Assembly: GCF_021018895.1 (NCBI RefSeq)
Contig: NC_079383.1
Coordinates: 20,751,853 to 20,815,852, forward strand
Length of the DNA: 64,000 nucleotides
Direction of reading: 5' to 3'
From: Seriola aureovittata
Lineage: Eukaryota; Chordata; Actinopteri; Carangiformes; Carangidae
Position 1 is the stretch's first letter. The number at the start of each line of letters is the position of its first letter. The position numbers and the translations under genes were made by a program. The notes under the pieces are model-generated. The model had not been told where the DNA came from. It saw only the letters and a program-made list of their open reading frames with translations, and did no database searches. Of the stretch, positions 1 through 22,490 are shown one piece after another.

Positions 1-1800
1 CTTGAAGAGTTGGAACAAACAGACACTGAAACGTATTTTGTAATGTTTACATACTTAAGTAGGACATTAACTGATCTTGGTTTTATTCCTTAGATTTTGG
101 AGGTGGGGATTCCTTTAAAGTTCCTTTTTTGGTTACCTGACAGGAAGTCATGTGACTGGTTAATCAGCTCACCTGTACACAGCTCCTCTGTCAGGTGTTG
201 GATGGTGTGCTGAAATGTTTGGGACCAGAGAAGTTATTTAGTTTGAGGTTATTTTTGCAGGAGTTTTGGTCACGTTCGTGCAACTTCTGAACCTACGCAT
301 CCAATATTTGGACAAAAGTAAGAGCAGGTGAGTTTTACTGTGTTTATTCATCACGTTAACACAAACACAAAGGGGATAAGTAGAAAGAATTAAACTAAAT
401 TAATGTCATATCTGGTGAGGAAGCCTCTTGATGGTTTTTTTTTTTAATAGATTACAACCTTGTTTGAATAAACTCAGCAAAATATGAAGAGTGATGCTTT
501 GGTTAAAAAAAAAAAGAAGGATCTATGCTCTTCTGCTTCACTCTGCCCCTTCAACTCATCTTCTCTTTAAATCACACTCACTGTTGTTTCAATCAATCAC
601 ACAGAAAATATGATGCTGCCAGTCCCACTGAAGCTACCGTAGATTTTCAGCAATCCATCATCCACGGCGTATTAATCACAGACTAGCTGCCATCCACGTT
701 CTGAATTAGCTTTGCAGAACGGAACCCCCTCTGAGATAATCACTTTTTCATCACCGGCGATGTGACGTGTGACAAATGCAGATGTGGACGTGACGGGTAA
801 AACAAAGGACAGATGTGTGTGTGTGTGTGTGTGTGTCTCTATGTTCAGCTGTGGCTTCAGTATGGTTTTGTGCATCAGGTCTTATTATAAATGTGCTGCT
901 GTTTTTGCATCTAATGTCAGTTTGGCCTTCAACATCTATTTAGTTTTTCTAGTGCAAGTCTTGCAATTGGATCCTGCTGAATGTAGAGTAGGAAAAGAAC
1001 TGTATTTAAGTATCTGGACTGATGCACATTATGAACCGTTCCGACTGGATTATTTATCTGACGATACACTTCCTGTTCCATAAAGTAATCCCCATTTGAT
1101 AGCTCTCTCTAATTTTCTCTGGAGCAGGACAGTGTTTGAAAAGTCTTTGGATTTCAGAGCCACTCCTTGTTTAATTGGAAGGTTGAAACGGCAAAAGCAG
1201 AAGGCAGGAGAACTGGTTTTGCGATCTTTAAGAAACCGTTTTCCACCAGGTTCAAACCACGAGTTAAGGTGCTTAAAAGATGAAGCCCACCGGGAGCCGT
1301 CACCTCTTTCTTCCCGGCTCTGTATCTTAGTTTGACGTTGTGCATTATGTTGTCTGAAACTTGATGTGTGCTGCTATCTCCTTAGCCATATGCCTCCCTC
1401 CCTCCCGAGTCTCAGTGGTGCTAACCTGACTGTCTTCTGAAGAAAAGAGGAAGAAAAAAAAAAAAGGGGTGTGTGTATTTGCATTATACTGACTCACTCT
1501 AGGGGCTTGTCCTCTTGTGAATGGTGTGTACGCTTCAAGTGTTAAGACTTAGCGCCAGTGAAATCACGGTTGCCGGGTAAGGTCTGTTGGTTTTGAGTGA
1601 GCCTGACAAGCGAGTACATTTGCCTACAGATGCGGCGCTGAATGCCAATCTGAATCAGAGACAATACTCATGTTGCAATGAGCACACACTGCAGGTGAGT
1701 GTGTGTGTGTGTGTGTGTGGGGGGTGATGTTTGACAGTGCTGCCATCTAGTGGTGTGATCTATGAAGTCACTATATACACACACAAGTAAACTGTGTAGT
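1..1800. other. Left-edge spacer without a supported gene
   Basis: I see no gene I can support here. The stretch holds two GT microsatellites (814-836 and 1695-1719), short A and T runs and scattered stop codons in all frames. Two splice-bounded open pieces on the plus strand (261-327 and 1630-1694) have incompatible phases and no recognisable protein similarity, so they are treated as chance. It lies beyond the 3' end of cdk13. Confidence 0.5.
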
Positions 1801-1814
1801 AATTAAAGAGACAA

Positions 1815-2672
1815 TGATGTGTTGTTGGCATTTCTTTAATAAACATTTGCCAAAGGAGGGGGGAGGGGGACAAAATCATTTTAGTACAAAAAAAAAGAAA
1901 AAGACATCGTTTCCTTTTTGAGCTCGGGTTATGTGTGTGTGTGTGTTTTGTTTTGCTCATGATTTACAACACCTATTGGCAAAAAGGCAAGTGGAATCCA
2001 AAGTGAAAATAGCCTTTTCTCCATTACAGTCGGATCAGATTTGCCGCAGTTGTCCAAGTGCTATCAGTCTCTCTGGAACTAACAGTCCTTTTTCTCATAT
2101 AGCTCCCTGTGCTGATACCTACCGCCATCAACCCAATCAACTGAGCCGTCATCGTTTCAACATAATCACCACCATAAAAGAAAAAAGAAAAAGAAAAAAA
2201 AGGGACACTACATTACTGCTCATATTCCTAATTGTGCAGGTAAAGCACATCATCCATTTCCTCTCGTAGCTAAAACTGTTTCCGCCTACTTCAATCAGTA
2301 GTGCAAAACATTAATACTAGTCTGCCCTGGAGCAATTACAGACAGGCTAAAAGGTAGAGATTTAAAATTTACCTGTCTGATAAATGTACACTCAAAAAAG
2401 GTAAAAGTTTAATTTAAAAGACAGCAGAATAGATTACAAAAAAATATGAAAATGGTATGAGCAAGAAAAGCTCCTCCGGGGGGTTATTCAGCTGTCCTTC
2501 TGCAACGTACTCCACATTCCAGACTGAGGAGGAATACAATGCCTTACACAGATTTAAGTTATTACAAACTGAGTGTGCATCTCCAGATCCCTCTGGTCTG
2601 GCCTGAGAGGCTTCAGGCTCCAAACAGAGTCCTGTAGCCTTTTGTCCATTGTCACGTCAGATTTCCAGTCTT
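1815..2672 (-). other. cdk13: cdk13 3' UTR (inferred)
   Basis: This region follows the cdk13 stop codon (TGA, complement of 2673-2675) and has no further coding potential in that frame. A minus-strand ATTAAA (complement of 1835-1840) could be the polyadenylation signal, giving a UTR of about 850 bases. A nearer ATTAAA lies near 2408-2415, so a shorter form is possible. The end point is inferred. Confidence 0.45.
1835..1840 (-). terminator. Candidate polyadenylation signal for cdk13
   Basis: ATTAAA on the minus strand, about 830 bases after the cdk13 stop. It is the common variant hexamer; a cleavage site would be expected about 10-30 bases further left. Transcript 3' ends would settle it. 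Confidence 0.35.
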
Positions 2673-10106
<7,434 letters not shown>

Positions 10107-11000
10107 TTATCTACGAAATAAACGCTATAGCCACGTTGGGAATAATGTTAATATTATGTACTTTACCTAAGCTATGTCCCTTGTTGTGTCGTGAAACAAA
10201 ACATTGGGCTAGCTGTGTAACAGGCTAGTTAGCTAACGCTACAGCTATTTCACAATTAGACAGCCAGCCAGCTAGCTAGCTAAATCACGAGCTTAACATT
10301 AGCATTTAAAAGCTAGCACGGTCGAGGCTCCAGATAAAGTGAGTTATACCAGACTATTATTAATGAAAATTAGTGCTAGCAAATTCCGTCACATAAAATC
10401 CACAATATGGTGCTTAGTTATAGAGACAGTCGATACTCAACCATTGTACTCCAGGACGGACATCTCCCAGATATGCTAGCTAATGCTAGTCGGTTTAGCC
10501 AGCTAGCCTCCACTAGCTGTGTCCAGCTACACAGTCGCATTCCATTTCATGGTCAAAGCACAGGCCCAGAGCCCATCCGAATTGAAAATCCAGTTCTTCC
10601 GAAATGTTGCAGTTCATTCAAGCATGTAGATCCATTCACTGGATAGTGTTAAAGTGGAGGTAAAAAACTCCGTCTCCTCCTCACAAACTTCTTCTCGCCT
10701 TCCATCGCACTCCAGTGTGCAACAAGGAAGTGAATAGCACGCGAGTTGCTGGATAGCCGCCGCTAGCAACTTAGCCAGTTAGCTTTCTTTTCTCCTTGCG
10801 TGTGGAGTTCAAGGCAACTCAGTCAAGATGCATTAAAACAATGCCATTCAAAAACACGTCTGCTCCCACGTATCCTGCCGGGTCGTTGCCCCCTCTGACA
10901 ACCGCATTGTCCACAAGTAACACACGTCGTTCCGGGCAAAATGGCTCAAAAATCCCTTTAATTTATTTCAAAATACTGTAACTTTGTTCGAATGTGGCTA
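10107..11000 (-). promoter_or_regulatory. cdk13 5' UTR and promoter region (inferred)
   Basis: This lies directly upstream of the cdk13 ATG. It has no coding potential but many GCTAGC and TTAGCTAGC-type short palindromes between about 10200 and 10520 and again near 10750-10780. The same texture occurs near the rala promoter (17870-18600). I see no clear TATA box; a CAAAATGGC motif at about 10938 resembles a YY1 site. The transcription start is not determined. Confidence 0.4.
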
Positions 11001-12070
11001 ACGTTGCAGCTCGCCTGGGCCCAGACAGCTTTCAAACTACAGGCCTTGTGCGTCGGTGTGGACCAATGATACGCGTGTGCGTCATCAAACTCAGTGGTTA
11101 CGTCACCACTACGGGAAACCCCTGACCCCTACCCTCAAAATATAACCCCAGTTCTTCCAGTTAATTGAGGATCTCGGAACTTCGTTTTACCACAGAAATT
11201 CTGTACACCTAATAAAGTTAGAAAATAGGTGTAAAAATCTTACGTAACATGTACTCCGCTAATGTTTTTGTTTTCACGCTTTGCTGTTTTTTCCCTTTAT
11301 TTGATGTTTCATTTAGAATTCTTTTTTAAAAATAATTATTTTCAATATATATATATTCAGCCTACTTATTATTTTTTTCACTTATCTATATTTTACTAGA
11401 GATTTACTTAAGGACATTATGTCTTACTTAATGTATGGTCTTTACATATTTAGATGTCTATATATTTTATCATGTACAAATGAATAAATTACATTTAAAA
11501 CAGTCAGCTGAAAATATAACTTAATAATAATATAAACCAATAAAATGCTACATTAACAAATGCATATAAAAAGTGTCTTCTTTTCCATGCGCATGGATGC
11601 ACTACTAGATCATTTTTCAGAAGCTGTAATAGATTTTGAGTAACGCGTTATCTGAAAAATACTGGTATGTTCATACGATATGTTAGAATTATCTACAGAG
11701 GGCAATGCAGGTCTTTCAAATCACGTTCTATCAATCATTGTTATACGAGAACATTCACAAACTGCAAAGTAGCCATGTCTGTTCTATGGTAAATCAATAC
11801 TTACCCCTCCTGTCCTCCATGACATTGGCATAGTCAAGCATTAGGAAAAAACCTATATGCAGCACAAAGAATCAGTGTGAATGTGTAAACAGATATGGCC
11901 GACACCAAGCTGTCTGTGCTTGAAAACATAATACAGCGCTACAAGGACAATTTAGCAATGTCACATTCCACCTTAATAAACTACTAACAGTCTGTCTCCT
12001 CGCCGCAATAATTCAAGACATAAATCCTCACACAAAGAATACTAAGTACATCGGGAAAATATTATTAGTA
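11000..12070. other. AT-rich spacer between cdk13 and rala
   Basis: No gene recognised. The sequence is AT-rich with short TA and ATATAT runs (about 11340-11540) and no long open frame on either strand. It separates the cdk13 5' flank from the most distal possible end of the rala 3' UTR. Confidence 0.45.
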
Positions 12071-12078
12071 ATATCCAC

Positions 12079-15000
12079 TTTATTTGCCATTTCCAAATAC
12101 CTCACAAAAAATGAATTGAAATGTAAGCTTCACCTCTTGCATTCACAAACAGATAGGCTACATTAGTGGTTATGTTTAAAATAAGTAAACATGAAGGTAA
12201 CATTTAACTGATGGCATACATACAACCATCCAATCAAAGACATGGATATCTATTTTATTTATTTCAAGGGTATTTATATAAAAGGCAAAACAAGTTATTT
12301 GAATACCCAATAGGACAATTTGCTCATAGCTTTCACACAAACATCTGTTTTAGTATCCAGCTGAAAATATTTGGACCATCGAGTCTATTAAACTATTCAT
12401 GAGGACAAAGAGAGAATGATTATGAATTATGTTTGCTCCTGGAAAAGCACTGAAACATGAATGAGACTGTGTTAAGCCAATGTTTGAGTAAGCAAGCACT
12501 ACAGTGGTCAATGTAAGTATAGTAGCTTCTGCGATCCTCAACAATGTAAAACACAGAGCACTTGATTAATGCAGTGGCCGTAAGCTAAGGAAGGTGTGCC
12601 ATAACAAGACTGTGATTCTTGCGCTGCATGTCCGTTTTTGTGCCTGTCACTTTAATTTTCAGGGGCGTTTCAATCACGGTGCGCTGGAGGTTAGCCCTTA
12701 GAATATATTAAACCAGACTACTTTCCAAACATTCTGATGCCATGGGTTCCTAATATTTTGCCTTAAAATCGGGTCGTATATCCAGTCTCACCCTCCCATT
12801 TTTTTAAAACTCAAACTCTCTCTACTGTGTGCTTTTCAGTAAACATTTAATCCCACAGACATTCTTAAGCATTACTATCTTTCTGTACAATCAACACACA
12901 AAATACACGACAAACAAAGCCTGTAATCGAAAGACATGGATTCTAACGTGTTTATCTATTAGCTCAGGAAATCAATGAGACATTCTTCTTCACGCTTGAC
13001 AACTTTTGGATGATTGTTGGATTTTTTTAAGCTGTGGTCAGATCTCTTAACCGCATTCAAGTTCAAGTGCTTCTACTTCACCAAGTCTTATTAAAAGTAG
13101 TTTGAGCACAGTGACAATGTTTTGAACCTTTTCCAAAGTTTCTCGTCCTCTTTGCAAATACACCAATTACTTTTGCATAGACTCCATTGTTGGGCATTCT
13201 ACTGGTCGCTGGACTCCTTTAATGTAAATGGTGAGCTGTTGCTGTTGGCAATGCAGACACACACGCAGACACACATACATACACATACACACACACATTC
13301 ACTCTTATGTTAATAACCGAAAACTGGATCAGTGTGAAACGTGGAAAACATTTTGAAAAACAAATAAAATAAGTTATTTTAAATAAGTTAAAAGTGGTGG
13401 ATAAAGAAAGATGGGCTCAGTCATAAAGGGAAACTAAGAGGGGCAGATTTCATGGTGTGTTTTGGTCGATGCAATTTAGCTGTTAATCATGTGCTGCATT
13501 CTCATTTTGCCAATTCTTACACTGCATTAATCTTCACTTTCTTTGTGAAATGATTCAACTACAAGAGCAAGACTAAAGGAACATGTCAGGTATTTCATTA
13601 ATATGCCACCACAGCATTGTAACATTAGGTAGGCTTGAACAAAATGTAACAAAAAGGTAAACAAAGTAGAATGTCAGTGACCTCTAAACTCTGCACATCA
13701 TTGGCAGCCGAAGATTACAGGCAAACAGGATGAGCGTGTGGGGGATTATTCACATTCACAACGGACAGAGAGGCAACAGTGATGCACTGTACATGAATTA
13801 CCAAAGCCCTCGTAACCTTGCATTTTCTTCCCTAAGCCATTTCGAATATAATCCTTTCACTTCCCCTGACGCACTTTCAACCTCAGCCTCCGTCAGTTTC
13901 ACAAAGATAGTTTTTTGCACCAACAACACGGTGCTTTACTTCTGATGCTCGCCACGGTAAGATGTCGTTCACTTCAATTAAAAAGTGGGCACTTGTTTGT
14001 ACTAGCTAGCGTATTTCTTTGGTGACTGAGAGCAACTTTTTTTTTTTTTTGGATAGGTACCACTTTACGTCTATCAAGCCTGCATTCATTTTTGACATTT
14101 TCTACCTTAAAATTATTCTAGCCATTAATTTATTCCCACTTTAGTTCCAATTTGTACAAGAGTACATTTAAATTATAAAAAAAAAAAGAAAAAAGAGGGG
14201 GATTTAAAGTCTGAGCCAGGAAAAGTAAAAACTGGCAAAATAAATCTTTACATGTCTGGAAGCAAATCATTTCATCACCATGTGTTAAAGACGGCATGTA
14301 AAGGATGTAGTGTTTATGGAATCGCCTTTTATCAGAGCACCAGGGATTCCGTCATCGCAAAATAAAAAGGCAATGGAAGTCATTAGCCGAGTGAGGTAAA
14401 ACTTCTGAAATGTTAGAATTGAAAAAAGTTCAAGTGTTGTAAAATCCCTCACAGGTTTAAGGGTAATGATCGATGTTGTTTTGTGCATTTTGAGAAGACT
14501 CAACAAAGTGACTGGAAGGGGAAAGAAAATTAGTGCCCTTAGCTTACGCTGGTTGATATGATAGAGGAGAAGAAAACAAAAGAAAGAAAGTTTGACTTTA
14601 CACATACAAAACAAAAAAGTGTTGATAACCATACCACGTAGTAAAATTGAGGTGTAAAACAACAAAGAGGAATGGCATCAAATTTCAGCTCAGGCTTAGT
14701 TTAACGCAATGAACCTTCAATTAAAATGCTTCCGAGATTCACCAGTGCAATGTACATCTCCTTGGTGGCACTTGATGAATTCTGGGTTGACACTACACTG
14801 CTGAGTCTGTTCATTTACATTTCCTACCAAAGACCGTGGACTAATTATATGAAGTGGGGCTTTCCAGTATTGAGCTCCAGTTATATTCCCCCCCACCATT
14901 TAAACCTTGGCTCTGACACTTTCATTTTATCTTTTCTTCTGAACTTGCACTGCACAGTTGTCTGAATATATTATACACATCAAACTTTACAATGAAAGGT

Positions 15001-15307
15001 TTTTGTAACATTTCATGGCTTAGCCTCTTGTCAAGCTTAGGCCTAAATTAAAACACCATCCATTTATTACACTCTGCAATGTGGCCAGAGTAAGAGAGAG
15101 AGAGTACATAAGTTATTTGGAGTGTCAGCACATAAAAAGTTAGAGCTATAAATGGTGTATGGAGTGCCACCTTACTACTCCCTGACACACGGTCAGATGT
15201 CCTGTTAGCCAGGAACAGAAAGTCATGGTCAGGTGTGGGCACAAAATAAATGCAAAAGTCTGAGAAATGTATATGTACATAAGCAGATATCCTGCTCTCT
15301 GTTACCA
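12079..15307 (-). other. rala: Possible long rala 3' UTR
   Basis: This region follows the rala stop codon and contains no supported gene. Minus-strand AATAAA hexamers sit at 15063-15068 (about 240 bases after the stop), near 12250-12260 and at 12079-12084. The UTR could therefore be about 250 bases or up to about 3.2 kb. A CA microsatellite lies at about 13256-13297. A long UTR would fit RALA genes elsewhere, but only transcript data can show which signal is used. Confidence 0.35.
15063..15068 (-). terminator. Candidate proximal polyadenylation signal for rala
   Basis: AATAAA on the minus strand, about 240 bases beyond the rala stop codon. At least two further AATAAA hexamers lie downstream (near 12250 and at 12079), so alternative polyadenylation is plausible. 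Confidence 0.35.
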
Positions 15308-18440
<3,133 letters not shown>

Positions 18441-18640
18441 CTACCGGTAGATTTAACAGTGTTCACCTTGGCACGGCGTTTGGTGAAGGCTGAATTATGG
18501 TGGCAAAATGCAAAAAGGCTCAGCTAGCTACTTGTTAGCTCATGGCTAGCTCCGTAGCTAACTCCAGAGGGTTGGCTGGCTGGTAGCTGTTAGCAAGCAG
18601 ACTGACTGCACGTCCTGTGGGCTTGGCTCCGTCTGACAAC
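18441..18640 (-). other. rala: Probable non-coding first exon of rala
   Basis: On the minus strand this GC-richer stretch ends in candidate donors: CCAAG|GTGAAC near 18465 and CCG|GTAGGTG near 18443. Either would splice to the exon carrying the rala ATG. There is no ATG-initiated frame of note, consistent with an untranslated exon. The exact donor and start site are undetermined. Confidence 0.4.
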
Positions 18641-18900
18641 GCCCGCCCGCCTGGGAGAACCAGATAAACACTCATTTTTTACTTTTTCTTTGAATGTAAC
18701 ACCAATTTTCCTATTACCCATCACAAACATGTTGCCAACATTTCCTAGATACCGTATCATTTCTGACTCATATTTATTTTTCCGCGTGGTTGAACATTGC
18801 GTTAAATATAATACAGATTAAGGGCAGTGGTTGCCAGATAATTGATTAATTGGCTAATCCGCAGTTAAATGTCGTCACGTTTGCTCAGGAGGAGACTCTT
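18600..18900. promoter_or_regulatory. Divergent promoter interval between rala and the MED1-like gene
   Basis: rala is transcribed leftward from about 18.6 kb and the MED1-like gene rightward from about 18.88 kb, leaving under about 300 bases between putative first exons. That is the usual geometry of a bidirectional promoter. GC-rich sequence sits on the rala side (about 18600-18650), with AT-rich sequence to its right. No clear TATA box serves either gene. The assignment is inferred from gene positions. Confidence 0.45.
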
Positions 18901-18941
18901 TGTCAAGCCAGAAACACTGAAATACACTTTCACGTGCCAGG
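18870..18941 (+). other. Probable 5' UTR exon of the MED1-like gene
   Basis: A candidate exon ending in GCCAG|GTAATG, 167 bases before the acceptor (19107) of the exon carrying the ATG. An ATG at about 18870 opens a frame that would run into a TGA just after splicing to 19107, so the exon is read as untranslated with a short upstream ORF. Confidence 0.35.
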
Positions 18942-19108
18942 TAATGTTGGTTTAAAGTGTTTTACTGCAAAATGAACATGACTGACTGCAAACACAACAT
19001 TTACTGTTTATCTTTAATTCAAAAAATTGTACTTTAAAGATTCCCCACATGGCTTATACAAATCTAAAGGTGTGGATGCTGTAGTTTCATTTTTCTTTTC
19101 CTTCAGAG

Positions 19109-22100
19109 ATGAAAGCAAAGTCCATAATTTCTGACCTGCACCTGAAGTTTGCAGAGAGGACCTGGAAAGACACTTTTCAGCTTGTCAGGAGATGCATGGT
19201 GAGACAAATTATAGTAATTTCACTACGTTTGGTCAACTTCTGGCATGCTTTATTTTCATCTCATCTTTGACTCATTGGTTCATTTTACCCCCCCCCCCCC
19301 CCCCCCCTTATGCAAACGATGGAGATCACCTAAAATTCTTATCAGCAGGGTTATTTGAGACTATCCCCTTATTTGTGTCTTGTGGAGAAAAGCGATGGCT
19401 TCTCTATAACATGATGATGCGCTGTGAATCAGGAACTGGTGTGGTGATGCACTGAGAATGAGATCATGTATCCTGGAACACTCGAGTCTTTGTTGTGTGA
19501 TCAGCAGTCTGTGCATCGACGGTTATCACGTCTTTAGTTGGATTCACTACTTATTAACCACATGGCACAGTGTGTGTAGTCAGCCTGAGCCTTTTGGAAC
19601 AAAACAAAGTTGCTTTACTGGTTTTTCTCTCATTTTAATTAGTCTTCTTTATGGCCTTGGCTTGGTTAGGCTTCCTGTTTTGGCAAGACATTTACTATCT
19701 GTTGGTTTCAGTCATTTGCATTTGCAATATCTTTACACAGATCTACCATTATGCTCCACTGGTTTGAATATGCTCCACTTGTAGATGTGTATTATTTAGC
19801 TGTGGGTTTAGGGATCCGAACATGCAAAGCTTTATAGATTCCAATGTGTTTTACACCCAACAGAAAGTTTGCAAAGTGCTCTAAAGCTGCGCTATACGCT
19901 GGGGCGTTTGAGGAGAGGGTGGGTTAGTTTTCTTTAGATTTGTCATGGGTGGAGTAGCAGGGTACATAATACTTCTGGATTAATACAAAGTGGAGCTTGG
20001 CAGTGGTCAGTCTCTGGAGTCTAGTAAAGAAACTTGATTACTTGGTGGTCTGAAGGGATGTGTGGTCCAAAAGGATAAGGCAGCTGGGGTTAGTCATACA
20101 GCTTCCTGCCAGCACTGATGTTAAAAAGGAGTCTTGTAGAACCAGTCTCAGGGCAAAGCACAGTGTATTTGGACAGGAGCCAGGCTCTTAACCCATCCCA
20201 AAATGCAAAGCATCCAAATGTCAACACTTGTCTTTGCCACGGTGTCATGCAATTTGCATGTTACATGGTGGGATGGGCCGACAGGACCAAAGAGTGTTTT
20301 CATGAGCATGACATTGCCACACAACTGGTTCATTGTTGTGTTTTTTTTTTTTTTCTTCTCTTTGTCTTCTTTCATAGGAGAAATCCAGAGATGAATCCAA
20401 ACCCTGTGAGCCACTGGTTCGATCCCTAGAAAGGCTCCAGGAAGAGTTCAATGGTAAATAAATAAACAATATACTGGTGATTCTGTAGGTAATTCAGTAC
20501 ATGTATTCGACTTTACCTGTGAATAAGTCGTGCTGCATGTGTTTCAGTGTCCTCTATGAATACCATGAGGTCTCGTCTGGAAATGATTGCCAAACAACAA
20601 GGGTAAATAGTCGACCTATCAGTGAAGCAATAAAAAATAACGTTTCTCCTGTCACCTGTCGTTCTGCTGATACACTGTGGTGACACCCATTTTCTCCCAT
20701 GTTCCCGTTTTCTGTCTAGAATGGGCTTCCACGTCACTGAGGCCACATGCTACCTCACAGCCGACTTATTCTACCTGGAGGTGGTGTTGGAGCCGCACGG
20801 TGGGGTGGAGGAGGTGAAGGTGGCCCCACAGGGAGGAGCCCCTGTTGTAAGTGCCGTCTCCAGTGAGCCACTCACAGCACCCCCCTTTTTTACTGTGTGT
20901 GTGTGTGTGTGTGTGTTAATAAAATGAAATTGTTTTGCAGTCCAGCGAGTCCCTTCTGCAGCTGCTGAGGTAAGAAGAAGCGCGATGGTAAATTTAGACT
21001 CTGACATTTCACTTGTAGCCACCAGTGCTGAACTAGAGATGAAGATGACAGAAGCGATTTTAAATGATCAACCTAAAGATGAATTATTTCGGCTCACTCG
21101 CTGATTGTCTCCGGTCATCCACACAGGTTAAAGAAGTTCGCAGACTTCTCCATGAGCTTGGCGGCCCTCTTCACCCAGTACAACATGCCTGGAGACAAGT
21201 AGCCACTCCTCCTAACAACCTTTTTATCTTGCATTTATCTTTGGGCCACTTGTCGTCACATATCTATTTCTTTCTATTCCCCCCCCCCCCCCCCCCCCTG
21301 CCCCCAGTGAAATCAAATTAAAACTGTTTACATCTCTACAATACCTCTGGAAGGATTTGCAGCAAATATCTCAATTGCCAAGGTGAGCAACAAGAAACAC
21401 AAATGCCTAAAATCTTGTTGTGAGTATTAGAGCTCAGGCGATTAGTCGATAACGATTTGTCGACTTAATCAATTGTTTCAGTCGTTTTTCGAGCATAAGA
21501 CTCTGAATATTTCCTGGCTTCAGCTTCTCAACCATGAGGCACTTTTTTTTCTTTCAGTCATTAGTTGCAAATTGCAGTAATTAAAGTTGTTCTGCTTTCA
21601 GGGCACCAAAGGACGGTGACCCCCAGATAGACATGATTAACAACGGACGTATCGGAAGCCTAATAGCCGGAAAAGAAGGTAGAGAAGCAAAAATATCAGT
21701 TATCGACATAAACATTTTCTCTAATTATTTCAGTTTTTAAAGTGACCAAAGTTTCTCATTCCAGATTGCCCCCTGACTATCCGGTTCTTTATCGCCCCCA
21801 CTGATGTAAAGAAAACAGAGTCACGTAAGACGCCACAACACACCAGGGAAACAAATACAGTCTGGGCTCGGTGGTAAACTAAAGTCGTTTACTCGTAGAC
21901 CTGTTGATTTTCCCTCTGAACGCAGCGTTTGAAGCCTCGGAAAGGCCGTTACAAATTTTAACATTTTCCTGAAAAGCTCTTGTTTGTGAAGAAACAACAG
22001 ATATGAAGGCAGGTGTCCAGGCAGCCCAGGTGACTGTTGGCGTCAGCGATGTTCCTCACAAGCTCCAGATGGCATCTGTGATCCCGCAGCCTCAACAGCT

Positions 22101-22447
22101 GGATCCCCGGGGGTAACGTGTTATTGTTTAATCTCTCTCTCATCGGGATAGCATTTAGTTTTACATCCCACAGTGAATGCGGATGTCGGTGCCAGTGGTA
22201 TTAATATGGTGAAATTGTGTCCTGTGGCAGTTTTCCTGTGTTCCTGCCGCCCAACGAGGTGCCAAACGAGACGCTGCCCGCCTGCTTTCTCCTCAAACTG
22301 CAGCCAGCTGTACCAGTGATTCTGTCTTTTGTCAACAAGCTGAGCCAAATTACAGGTGAGGTAACTGTTCACGGGAAATATTACATAACATGCACACTTT
22401 TCCTTTTCACGCCTGCTGTAAAGATGATGCTTAAAAAGAACATATCT

Positions 22448-22490
<43 letters not shown>

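Noticed and set aside
261..1694. Two plus-strand pieces (261-327 and 1630-1694) with acceptor, open frame and strong donor
   Set aside because: Their phases do not match each other, the predicted peptides resemble nothing I know, and no third exon follows before the antisense of cdk13. Probably chance.
21925..21980. Alternative acceptor (AACGCAG) for the tenth MED1-like coding exon
   Set aside because: The sequence after it meets stop codons in the required phase, whereas the acceptor at 22001 keeps the frame and MED1 similarity.
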